From: Streptomyces sp. 35G-GA-8
GTDB taxonomy: Bacteria > Actinomycetota > Actinomycetes > Streptomycetales > Streptomycetaceae
Assembly (NCBI RefSeq): GCF_023534745.1
Contig: NZ_JAMHJQ010000015.1
Span: 150,564 to 214,563 of the forward strand
Direction of reading: 5' to 3'
Length of the DNA: 64,000 bases
Below are positions 20,635-28,443 of this stretch, one piece after another. The notes beneath the pieces are model-generated. The model was not told where the DNA came from. It was given only the letters and a program-made list of their open reading frames with translations, and did not search any database. Numbering within the stretch: position 1 is the stretch's first letter; every line of letters starts with the position of its first letter. The position numbers were made by a program, and so were the translations under genes.

Positions 20635-22557
20635 TCACTCGCCCGGCCGCCGGACGGCGAGCGGATTGGGAACCGTACCGTGCACGGCGGCGTGCGGCCG
20701 GTGGGAGCGGTCCCGGTAGCCGTCGAGATGCAGCCGGTTCCGGTTGAGGCACAGACGCTCGATACGGGGCGTGAGCAGGTCGAATATCTCGAACCGCTCC
20801 TTCAGCTCCGGGAACCGGCCCTGGTAGCGCAGGATCTCCGCCCGTACGAGGGACCAGAACTCGTCCTCGGACACGCCCAGTTGATCCTGGCACAGCGGCG
20901 CGAGATAGCGGAACACACCGACGAAGAGCCCTGAATGGATGAACTGGGTGAGGAAGGACGGCTCTTCCGTCAGAAGGACGCTCCTCACGTCCTCGGGCAT
21001 CGACTCGTGCTCGGGCAACGGCCGCGCGCTGATGTTCACATCGTCGACGAAGTCCTTGATCGCGAGCCGTACCGGCACGTCCTGGGCGTCGAAGACCACG
21101 ATGGCGTTCTCGCCGTGCGGAGAGAAGACCGTTCCGTAGCGGTAGAGGAAATGCAGCAGCGGCGGAAGCAGCGCGGCGAAGAGCCGCTGGAGCCAGTCGG
21201 CGGGCGTGAGTCCCGAGCGGGCGACGAGTTCGGCGGTGAACGCCCGGCCGTGCGGATCCGTATGGATGAGCGAGGCGAGCGTACGAGCGCGCTCACCGGC
21301 TGTCAGGCGGGCCTGGAGTGGCTCGCGCCAGATCGCGCCGAGCAGTTCCTTGTACTGGTAGGGAACTTCGGGGAGATGGTCATAGAGGGGGTGTTCAACC
21401 GTTACGGAGGCGACTTCACCGAGCAGGATGACCCCGCAGTCGTCGCGGAGGAAGGCGTCCGCGTCGCGCACCCCGTGCATCCACGCGGTGACGGCGGGGG
21501 CCGCGAGCGTGCGCTCCGTGGGAAGACCGCGCCAGACAAGGGTGTTGAGGATGGAGAGCGGCAGTTTGACGGTGTGCCGCTCGGGCCGGCCGAGATTGAG
21601 GAAGGTACGGATGGACTGTTGCGGCAGCCGGAGGTCACCGTCGGTGGGGAGCGGGACGATCGCTCCCTCGGCTATGGCGGGGGCGTAGAGCTGGAGCAGC
21701 ACCTCGTCCCACTGCCAGGGGTGCACAGGAAGGTAGAGATAGCCGGCCGGGTCGAGCCCCCGGTCGCGGAGTATGGAGTCGAAGCGCTCGCGGACGGCGT
21801 CGTCGAGTTCGCCGGCGTAGAGCAGTTCGGGCGTGCCCAGCGAGCCGACTCCCCGGTAGGTGGCGAGTGAGGTGCTGGCCGCGATCCAGGGAAGCTCGGT
21901 CGATGTGCGGGCCTCGGGCGCCCACCGGTCGGCGTCGGTGGCGGAGAAGCCGCCCCGGCCCTTGTTGAGGACGATCCAGGGGTGGCCGGTCTGGTGTCCT
22001 TCGAGTTCGGCGTAGCCGAGGTCGGCGAGGCGTCCGGCGCTGAGCGCGGTGTGCGCGAGTTTGGCGTCGGCCGCGATGGTGGTGGTGAGTTCACGTACGA
22101 GATGACCGAGGGTCGCGCCGTCGAGCGCGAGCAGCCGACGGGACAGCAGCAGAAAGCGCAGGGGATCGGTGAAGGGCCGGCCGTCGCAGGCGAGGGAGCC
22201 GGGATCGACGCGCCAGCTGCCGTAGGCACCACGCGTCGCGCGGAAAGCGAGCGTCTCCCCCTCGTCGAGCGCGAGGGTGTACGGGAGACCACCCGTGGCG
22301 GCGTCCCGGCCCTCGGCGGCCTGGTCGGCCGACGGGACAGGCACGGGCTCGATGATCTCCTCGTACGCGAACTCACCGAGCAGCTTGGCGAGAAGTCGGG
22401 CCGCGGCCCGCTTCCAGGTCGGGGCGTTCAGCTCGGGTGGCGAGAACAGCGCGGCCGGCTCGGTGGAACCGGTGGTACCGGTGCGGCCGATGGCATCGCC
22501 GGGGGATATGGGGCCGGTGGGGTCGGTGGAGTCATGGGTCGCAGGGGACGTCGGCAC
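20635..22557 (-). CDS. NIS siderophore synthetase (IucA/IucC family), first
   Basis: 640 residues from a GTG with a GAGGAG site upstream. IucA/IucC enzymes adenylate a carboxylate such as citrate and condense it with an amine or alcohol. Typical signatures: GHPWIVLNKGRGGFS (binding region), LPVHPWQWD, PQQSIRTFLNL, ATP-site HGENAIVVFD and a C-terminal FhuF-like part with LTQFIHSGLFVGVFRY. The first ~30 residues are Gly/Thr/Pro-rich linker. It is the last gene of a four-gene minus-strand locus and begins 86 bp after the acyltransferase. Substrate type (A, B or C) cannot be assigned by eye. Confidence 0.9.
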   Translation of the reverse strand: MPTSPATHDSTDPTGPISPGDAIGRTGTTGSTEPAALFSPPELNAPTWKRAAARLLAKLLGEFAYEEIIEPVPVPSADQAAEGRDAATGGLPYTLALDEGETLAFRATRGAYGSWRVDPGSLACDGRPFTDPLRFLLLSRRLLALDGATLGHLVRELTTTIAADAKLAHTALSAGRLADLGYAELEGHQTGHPWIVLNKGRGGFSATDADRWAPEARTSTELPWIAASTSLATYRGVGSLGTPELLYAGELDDAVRERFDSILRDRGLDPAGYLYLPVHPWQWDEVLLQLYAPAIAEGAIVPLPTDGDLRLPQQSIRTFLNLGRPERHTVKLPLSILNTLVWRGLPTERTLAAPAVTAWMHGVRDADAFLRDDCGVILLGEVASVTVEHPLYDHLPEVPYQYKELLGAIWREPLQARLTAGERARTLASLIHTDPHGRAFTAELVARSGLTPADWLQRLFAALLPPLLHFLYRYGTVFSPHGENAIVVFDAQDVPVRLAIKDFVDDVNISARPLPEHESMPEDVRSVLLTEEPSFLTQFIHSGLFVGVFRYLAPLCQDQLGVSEDEFWSLVRAEILRYQGRFPELKERFEIFDLLTPRIERLCLNRNRLHLDGYRDRSHRPHAAVHGTVPNPLAVRRPGE

Positions 22558-22643
22558 GTGGACTCCTCAGGGAGGGAACCGATGGGAACGAGCGGATCGA
22601 GCGGTGGTGGGCATCGCGCGGGGTGGCCGGGGGAGCCGATCGT

Positions 22644-23426
22644 TCACAGCAGGTCGCGCAGGGCGCGTTCGCGGACCATGAGAGCGGCTCGTTTGTCGGG
22701 CAGGTCGACTTCCGCGGAGAACCGGAAGCCGGCGCTGAGGAAGGCGGCGACGGAGGGCGTGTTACGGAGGTCGGGCTCGGCGATGACGCGCCCGCAGCGG
22801 GGACGGTGGTCGAGGACGAGATCGGCGACGGCTCTGAGGAGGGTCGTACCGACTCCGCGCCCACGGTTGGCCACGCCGCCCACCAGGAGATGGATCCCGG
22901 TGTCGTGCGGGCGCGCGGGGTAGTGCCGCGCGAGCGGGTCGAGGTCCGCGCGGTAGATCTCCCAGTAGCTCATCGGGACTCCGTCGAGCACACCGAGACA
23001 GGGGGCGCTGCGGCCGTCGCCTTCGAGCTGTGGGCGCAGATGGTCGGCGGTGACCTCGTCCGGCCCGGCCAGCTCCCAGAAGGCGGCGACGGCAGGATCG
23101 TTCATCCAGCGGCTGATCAGCGCCAGATCGCGGGCGACGCGTACCGGCACGAGCTGGAAGACACCCGCGGAAGTGGTGGCGGGTCCCCATCCGGCGGGGG
23201 CGTCGAGCAGATCACCGGCCGGGAGGTCGTCGTGCGAGGGGGTCAGGGCCACCGGATCGCCCTCCCCGAACAGTGCGACCAGCTCATCGGACCATCGCAT
23301 GTCGACGGTGTCGTCGGGACCCCCGCCGGTATGCGGGGTGGGGCCGGCATCGGTGTCGGTGCCGGCATCGGTGGGAGGCACAGCGGCGCTCTCCTCTCGG
23401 CGGTGCGGACGGTTCGGGTCCTTCAA
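22644..23426 (-). CDS. Siderophore acyltransferase (GNAT, IucB/MbtK-like)
   Basis: 260 residues. The C-terminal ~190 residues show the signature of the AlcB/IucB/MbtK acyltransferase domain: SRWMNDPAVAAFWELAGP, HLRPQLEGDGRSAPCLGVLDG, PMSYWEIYRADLDPLARHY and the acyl-CoA site RGRGVGTTLL. Such enzymes acylate an amine or hydroxylamine of a siderophore building block. Its ATG overlaps the stop of the preceding synthetase by 4 bases (ATGA), implying translational coupling. The first ~45 residues are Pro/Thr/Asp-rich and may be disordered. Confidence 0.9.
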   Translation of the reverse strand: MKDPNRPHRREESAAVPPTDAGTDTDAGPTPHTGGGPDDTVDMRWSDELVALFGEGDPVALTPSHDDLPAGDLLDAPAGWGPATTSAGVFQLVPVRVARDLALISRWMNDPAVAAFWELAGPDEVTADHLRPQLEGDGRSAPCLGVLDGVPMSYWEIYRADLDPLARHYPARPHDTGIHLLVGGVANRGRGVGTTLLRAVADLVLDHRPRCGRVIAEPDLRNTPSVAAFLSAGFRFSAEVDLPDKRAALMVRERALRDLL

Positions 23427-25336
23427 CGGCGAAGGGGGTTGGCGATGGTGACGTAGACGGACTGGGTGTCGACCGGCCCGACCAGTTCGTCCAGGCCGTG
23501 CAGCCGGGTGAGCAGGTTGGCCTTGCAGCGGAGGGTGGGGGCGTCCAACAGCAGCCCGGACAGCGGTGAGCCGAGGTGACCCGCTCCGGCGAGGAACTGG
23601 CGGAAGGCCGCGATCAGGACGCTTTCGTCGGCGAGGCCCTGGGCACCGAACGCCCCGATCAGACCGAGGACGTTGTTGATGCCGAGGTAGTAGGCGAAGC
23701 GTTCGTCGGTGACATCGTCGGAGACGAAGGTGTCGCTGACGGCGCCGATACCGGGCAGCCGCTGCTCCAGCGAGGCGCGGTGGGATTCGCGGAAGTAGTA
23801 GCCCTGGTTGTCGCGGTAGCGACCACCGACGGGCCAGCCGGCGGCGTCAAGGAGTACCAGTGTGTTCTGCTGATGCGCCTCCAGGGCGATGCCCGCCGTA
23901 CCGTCCAGCCAGAGCACCGGGCGTACGACCTGGTCCAGATAGCGCAGGAACCACTCGGCGGCCACGGCCGCGCCGGGGCGGCCGGTGCGGGCGGCGAGGG
24001 TGGAGATGAGCTCGGCGAGCCGTGACCGCATGCCGGTGCGGCCGGGAATGGGGCGTGCGGCGGTGAGTCCGGCGATGCAGACGGCGTCGTCCCCGGCGGT
24101 GAACGGGTTGTGGCGCACCATCACGTCGAGTCCGGTCACGGCTTCGCCGTCCTCGGTGTCGACGGCGAGCCAGGCGGGGTCGCGGACGATGTCGAAGCCG
24201 GGGTGGGCGGCCTGCCACTCCTTGGTGAGGCCGCCGCGCAGCAGACGCTGGACCTCGACACCGCGGTGCAGTTCCTTACGGAGGTTCTCGCGGCGGGAGT
24301 TGGTGATGCGGACCCCGAGGGAGAGCTTGAGCATGGCGGGGGCGCCGGGCCGGTAGACGGTACGGATCGAGGACGTCGGGTGCCAGGGGGCGCCATGGGG
24401 GCCCAGGTCATGGAGGAGACCGGCGTCGAGGAGACGGGCCACGGCGGGGCGGTGCCTCACCTCGCGTGCCTGCCAGGGGTGGAGGGGCAGGGCGACGGCG
24501 TTCCCGGGAAGGGGGACGTCACCGAGGAGGCGTGCCGTGAGCACCTCCGCTGGCAGGACACGGCCCTGCTCGGTCCAGGCGGAGTCGCCGGCGAGTACGG
24601 ACCGGTCGACGGCCATCCAGTGCAGCGGGAACGAGCCGCGCGACTCCGGCGAGTAGAGCCGGGCTTCGGCCTCGGAGAGCCCTTCCCGGCTCTTGGGCGT
24701 GGGGTGCAGCGGATGGCCGAGGAGGAGCGACTGCTCGGCGGTGAGGAACAGGTCGGCGTCGGGGGCGGTTTCGGGGCGGCGTCGGCGGTCGGCGAGGAAG
24801 TCGGCGGTGTGGAGGAGGGAGTTGGCGACCCTGCCGACCAGTTCCCCGCCCTGGTAGCGGCCCGACTCGCGGCCGAGGAGAGCGGCGACGGTGACGGCCT
24901 CGGCGGCCGGGGCGTCCCGGGGGGCGCTCTCCAGGAACGGCATCCCGAAGCGGTGCCAGCCCGTCACCGACCAGTACCGGACGGGGACGAGGAGCGCGGT
25001 GCCACTGGCGTGGAGGGGGATCCGCAGGACCTGTCCCTCGGGGCGTGGCAGATCGTTCTCCCTGACCCAGCAGCGCAGCAGGTTCTCGACGGCCGCCGCG
25101 TCGGCCGCCTTCAGCGGGTCGGGATGGTCGAGCTGATCGGCCGCCGGGACACCGGCGAACACGTCGGCACCGGTGGCGGGTTGGCCCTCGAAGCCGCCCG
25201 TCGGCTGCCGTGGCACCGTCGTCGGCTCGGCGGTACCGGCGGCGTGGGACACGTCCTTCCCCCGGTCATGTCCTCCGGGGTGGGCGGTGGGGCGGCCGGT
25301 GGCCTCGGGCACATCAGGTGCGGGGGTGGAGTTCAC
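23423..25336 (-). CDS. NIS siderophore synthetase (IucA/IucC family), second
   Basis: 637 residues from a GTG giving VNSTPAPDV; the open frame extends further upstream but that part is non-conserved. Features: LHPTPKSREGLSEAE, LPLHPWQAREV, HPTSSIRTVYRP, LKLSLGVRITNSRREN, and ALEAHQQNTLVLLD in the ATP-binding half. It ends with an FhuF-like C-terminus (LRCKANLLTRLHGLDEL). The two synthetases differ clearly from each other and so probably act on different steps or carboxylates. It follows the aminotransferase by 37 bp. Confidence 0.9.
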   Translation of the reverse strand: MNSTPAPDVPEATGRPTAHPGGHDRGKDVSHAAGTAEPTTVPRQPTGGFEGQPATGADVFAGVPAADQLDHPDPLKAADAAAVENLLRCWVRENDLPRPEGQVLRIPLHASGTALLVPVRYWSVTGWHRFGMPFLESAPRDAPAAEAVTVAALLGRESGRYQGGELVGRVANSLLHTADFLADRRRRPETAPDADLFLTAEQSLLLGHPLHPTPKSREGLSEAEARLYSPESRGSFPLHWMAVDRSVLAGDSAWTEQGRVLPAEVLTARLLGDVPLPGNAVALPLHPWQAREVRHRPAVARLLDAGLLHDLGPHGAPWHPTSSIRTVYRPGAPAMLKLSLGVRITNSRRENLRKELHRGVEVQRLLRGGLTKEWQAAHPGFDIVRDPAWLAVDTEDGEAVTGLDVMVRHNPFTAGDDAVCIAGLTAARPIPGRTGMRSRLAELISTLAARTGRPGAAVAAEWFLRYLDQVVRPVLWLDGTAGIALEAHQQNTLVLLDAAGWPVGGRYRDNQGYYFRESHRASLEQRLPGIGAVSDTFVSDDVTDERFAYYLGINNVLGLIGAFGAQGLADESVLIAAFRQFLAGAGHLGSPLSGLLLDAPTLRCKANLLTRLHGLDELVGPVDTQSVYVTIANPLRR

Positions 25337-25373
25337 GGCGGGGGCTTCCTTGTGAGGGTGTCCTGGGGCGGTT

Positions 25374-26732
25374 CTAGGGGCTGGTTTCTTTCCGGCGGAG
25401 TGCGGCGCGCTCGGCGGCGGCCAGGGCGTCGGCGAAGCGGTCGAGGACCGCGACGGCCTGCTCGTCGGTGAGCGTGAGCGGCGGAAGGAGCCGTACGACG
25501 GAGGCCCGGCGGCCACCCAGTTCCACAATGAGACCGCGGCTCAGACACTCCCGCTGGACGGCCCTGGCGAGGGCCGGATCCGGCGGGGCCGGATCGCCGG
25601 CTTCCGGCGCGACGAGTTCCACACCGATCATGAGACCACGGCCCCGCACGTCTCCGATACAGGAATGGTTGGCGGCCAGCCCTTGGAGCTGCCCCAGCAT
25701 GCGCGCGCCGAGGATCGCGGCGCGGTCGGCGAGATGGTTCTCCCGTACGTAGGCGAGGGTGGCCGCGCCGGCCGCCATCGCGAGCTGATTGCCGCGGAAG
25801 GTGCCCGCGTGGGCGCCGGGCGGCCAGCAGTCCAGATCCGCGTGGTAGACGATCACGGCCAGGGGAAGGGAGCCGCCGATCGCCTTGGACATCACCATCA
25901 CATCCGGGGTGATCCCGCTGTGCTCCACGGCCCAGAAGGTGCCGGTCCTGCCGACCCCCGTCTGCACCTCGTCGGCGATGAGCGGGATGGAGCGGTCGGC
26001 GGTGATCTCGCGCATTCTGCGCAGCCAACTGTCGGGGGCAGGGATCACTCCGCCCTCGCCCTGGACCGGTTCGAGGATCATTCCGGCGGGGGCGGCCAGG
26101 CCGCCCTTGGGGTCGTCGAGGAGGTTCTCGGTCCAGCGCGCGGCGAGTTCGGCACCGCGCTCCCCGCCGATGCCGAACGGGCAGCGGTACTCGTACGGAT
26201 AGGGCAGCCGGGTCACCCGTACGTCCTCGGCTCCCCCGGAGACGGCGAGCGCGCCGGCCGTCATCCCGTGGTACGCGCCGGTGAAGGCGAGGAGCCCACC
26301 GCGGCCGGTGGCGGTACGGACGAGCTTGAGCGCGGCCTCGACGGCGTCCGTGCCCGCGGGGCCGCAGAACTGCACCCGGGCGTTCTCGGCGAACCGCGGT
26401 GGCAGGGTGGCGAACAGCTCGGTGGTGAAGGCGTCCTTGACGGGTGTGGCGAGGTCGAGGACATGGAGCGGCGCCCCCGAGTCGAGGACCTTCCTGATCG
26501 CGTCGAGAACGACCGGATGGTTGTGTCCCAGCGCCAGCGTGCCCGCACCGGACAGGCAGTCCAAGTACCGCCGCCCGTCGGCGCCTTCGATGGTCAGCCC
26601 CCGTGCGCGCACGGGCACGATGGGCAGGGACCTCGCGTAGGTGCGGGCCGCCGATTCCCGTAAGGACTGGCGCCGGAGGATGCCCTCGTGGGCGACGGTC
26701 GGTGCCGCTGGAGGGGGTTCGGTCACGGCCAC
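25374..26732 (-). CDS. Diaminobutyrate-2-oxoglutarate aminotransferase-like (siderophore locus)
   Basis: 452 residues using the GTG placed nine bases after a strong GGGAGGA; a GTG eight codons upstream would put that site inside the gene. PLP-dependent class III aminotransferase: SGAGTLALGHNHPVV, FCGPAGTDAVEAALKLVRTATGR, YHGMTAGALAVSGG, LIADEVQTGVGRTG and the PLP lysine in VMSKAIGGSLPLAV (about residue 280). Known relatives (RhbA, EctB) make 2,4-diaminobutyrate from aspartate semialdehyde. As the first gene of the locus it probably supplies the diamine. Confidence 0.88.
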   Translation of the reverse strand: MAVTEPPPAAPTVAHEGILRRQSLRESAARTYARSLPIVPVRARGLTIEGADGRRYLDCLSGAGTLALGHNHPVVLDAIRKVLDSGAPLHVLDLATPVKDAFTTELFATLPPRFAENARVQFCGPAGTDAVEAALKLVRTATGRGGLLAFTGAYHGMTAGALAVSGGAEDVRVTRLPYPYEYRCPFGIGGERGAELAARWTENLLDDPKGGLAAPAGMILEPVQGEGGVIPAPDSWLRRMREITADRSIPLIADEVQTGVGRTGTFWAVEHSGITPDVMVMSKAIGGSLPLAVIVYHADLDCWPPGAHAGTFRGNQLAMAAGAATLAYVRENHLADRAAILGARMLGQLQGLAANHSCIGDVRGRGLMIGVELVAPEAGDPAPPDPALARAVQRECLSRGLIVELGGRRASVVRLLPPLTLTDEQAVAVLDRFADALAAAERAALRRKETSP

Positions 26733-27075
26733 GGCTGTCGGTCCTCCCGTTGTCACACGTCATGTCACAGTCGGTCGTCTGTCAGTACGGCGCTCGGCCG
26801 CCGAATGTTCGACAGGGAACGCCGACTTGAGACCGGGCGCCCGTGAGTCGGAGCGCCCGCCCCTTACGTACAAACGACGGAGAGTGCCCGGGATCACGGG
26901 CAGTCGAAAGATCCTTGGTCGCGGAACCACGGCCCTGCCGCACGCCGTCCCCATCGGCACCGGCATAGTGGGGGGCCGTTGTCCCTGATCCGGTATCACG
27001 GCCGGGACACGTCATCCGCTTCACCGTGCCAGATCGCTCTTCCGAATTATCCGAAGTCCCAGGGGGATACACGCC
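26733..27075. promoter_or_regulatory. Divergent region between siderophore locus and serine protease
   Basis: 343 bases without a supported gene. It must hold the promoters for both directions. I looked for an iron box of the DmdR/IdeR kind (TTAGGTTAGGCTAACC-like) and did not find one. A small inverted repeat tgcccg-ggatca-cgggca lies near 26885-26902. Confidence 0.5.
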
Positions 27076-28302
27076 ATGCGACCCATTCGTCCCACGCTCG
27101 CCGCACGCCGTGGAAGGAGCACACGGCGCAGAACCTCCCCCGTCCTCGCCGCGGCCGCGATGGCCGCGGCGCTCGCGCTGACGGCCACGGCCTGCGGGCC
27201 GGAGGAGGACAACGCCACCGGCCAGGCGAGCGACGCCGCCACCGGCTCGTCCGACGGCAAGATCCAGATACCCGACGAGCTCAAGGACCGGCTCAAGGAG
27301 CACGGGTTCGATCTGGACAAGTGGAAGAACGGCGAGTGGAAGAACTGGGACAAGGACACCTGGCTGCGTGAGGCCAAGGACTACATCAACCCGATCATCG
27401 AGGGCCTCTGGGACCCGGACCGGATGCGGGACGCGGAGGAGCCGCCGGAGAAGGCGGTCGACGAGCAGGACATCTCCGGCGACGAGGGCGTGACCGACCC
27501 GACTCCGGAGCCGGTCACCGCGCAGGCCGTGAACGCGCCGTACCGCGAGAACGCCGCCGAGGCGGGCAAGTTGTTCTTCGACGGCCCCGAGGGCTCGATG
27601 GTCTGCTCCGCGACCGTGGTCGAGGATCCGGCCAACCCCGGCAAGTCCAATCTGCTGTGGACCGCGGGCCACTGCGTGCACGCGGGCAAGACCGGCGGCT
27701 GGTACCGCAACCTCGCCTTCGTACCGTCGTACAACAACAGCGGTCTGTCGATGGCGGAGCTGGAGACGGCGCCCAAGGAGCAGATCGCTCCGGAGGGCGT
27801 GTGGTGGGCCGACTGGGCGCAGACCTCCGAGCAGTGGATCTCGCAGGGCGCCTCGACCGGCGGCCAGGGCGCGCCGTACGACTTCGCGGTCGTCCATGTC
27901 ACCCCGGAGAAGGGCGGCACCGGCAAGTCCCTTGAGGAGACGGTCGGTTCGGCGCTGCCCGTGGAGTTCAACGCGCCGGCCACCCCCCAGATCGACGCCA
28001 TGACGGCGACCGGCTACCCGGCGGCGCCGCCGTTCGACGGCCAAAAGCTCTTCCAGTGCCAGGACACGCCGGGCCGGCTGTCGATGACGGCCGACGACCC
28101 GACGATGTACCGGATCGGCTGCACCATGACCGGAGGTTCGTCAGGCGGCGGCTGGGTCGCGAACGGCGCGGACGGCAAGCCCGCCCTGGTGTCCAACACC
28201 TCCATCGGCCCGGTCACGGCCGGCTGGCTCGCCGGGCCGCGTCTCGGTGATGTCGCCAAGGGCGTCTACGACGAGGTCAGCGCGAAGTTCGCCGGTCAGT
28301 AA
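27076..28302 (+). CDS. Lipoprotein trypsin-like serine protease
   Basis: 408 residues with CAGGGGG upstream of the ATG. The N-terminus is basic, then hydrophobic with a lipobox LTATAC (Cys40), so it should be a lipid-anchored extracellular protein. The protease domain has His199 in WTAGHCVHAG, Asp269 in YDFAVVHV and Ser356 in TGGSSGGGW, a complete catalytic triad. Residues ~50-150 form an acidic/Lys-rich prodomain-like stretch. It is a single gene followed by a shared terminator. Confidence 0.9.
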   Translation: MRPIRPTLAARRGRSTRRRTSPVLAAAAMAAALALTATACGPEEDNATGQASDAATGSSDGKIQIPDELKDRLKEHGFDLDKWKNGEWKNWDKDTWLREAKDYINPIIEGLWDPDRMRDAEEPPEKAVDEQDISGDEGVTDPTPEPVTAQAVNAPYRENAAEAGKLFFDGPEGSMVCSATVVEDPANPGKSNLLWTAGHCVHAGKTGGWYRNLAFVPSYNNSGLSMAELETAPKEQIAPEGVWWADWAQTSEQWISQGASTGGQGAPYDFAVVHVTPEKGGTGKSLEETVGSALPVEFNAPATPQIDAMTATGYPAAPPFDGQKLFQCQDTPGRLSMTADDPTMYRIGCTMTGGSSGGGWVANGADGKPALVSNTSIGPVTAGWLAGPRLGDVAKGVYDEVSAKFAGQ

Positions 28303-28354
28303 CGCGGAACGGCAGCAGCAGCCGGTTGCCGCGCGCGAGCCGCGGCGTACGACC

Positions 28355-28395
28355 GGAAGGCGGCACCACCGTTCGAACCGGCGGTGCCGCCTTCC
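28355..28395. terminator. Bidirectional terminator between protease and kinase genes
   Basis: A 13-bp perfect stem (28355-28367 with 28383-28395), extendable past one mismatch, lies between two converging genes, with a 15-base loop. Confidence 0.8.
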
Positions 28396-28443
28396 GCAGC
28401 AGCGGGATCAACGCGATTTGCGCGGCCGGTTCTGCGGATGCGG

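Noticed and set aside
26733-27075. Iron box (DmdR/IdeR operator) before the siderophore locus
   Set aside because: Looked for a TTAGGTTAGGCTAACCTAA-like site and found none convincing.
28368-28382. tRNA-like GTTCGAA stretch
   Set aside because: It is the loop of the terminator between the protease and kinase genes; no acceptor or anticodon stems can be built.
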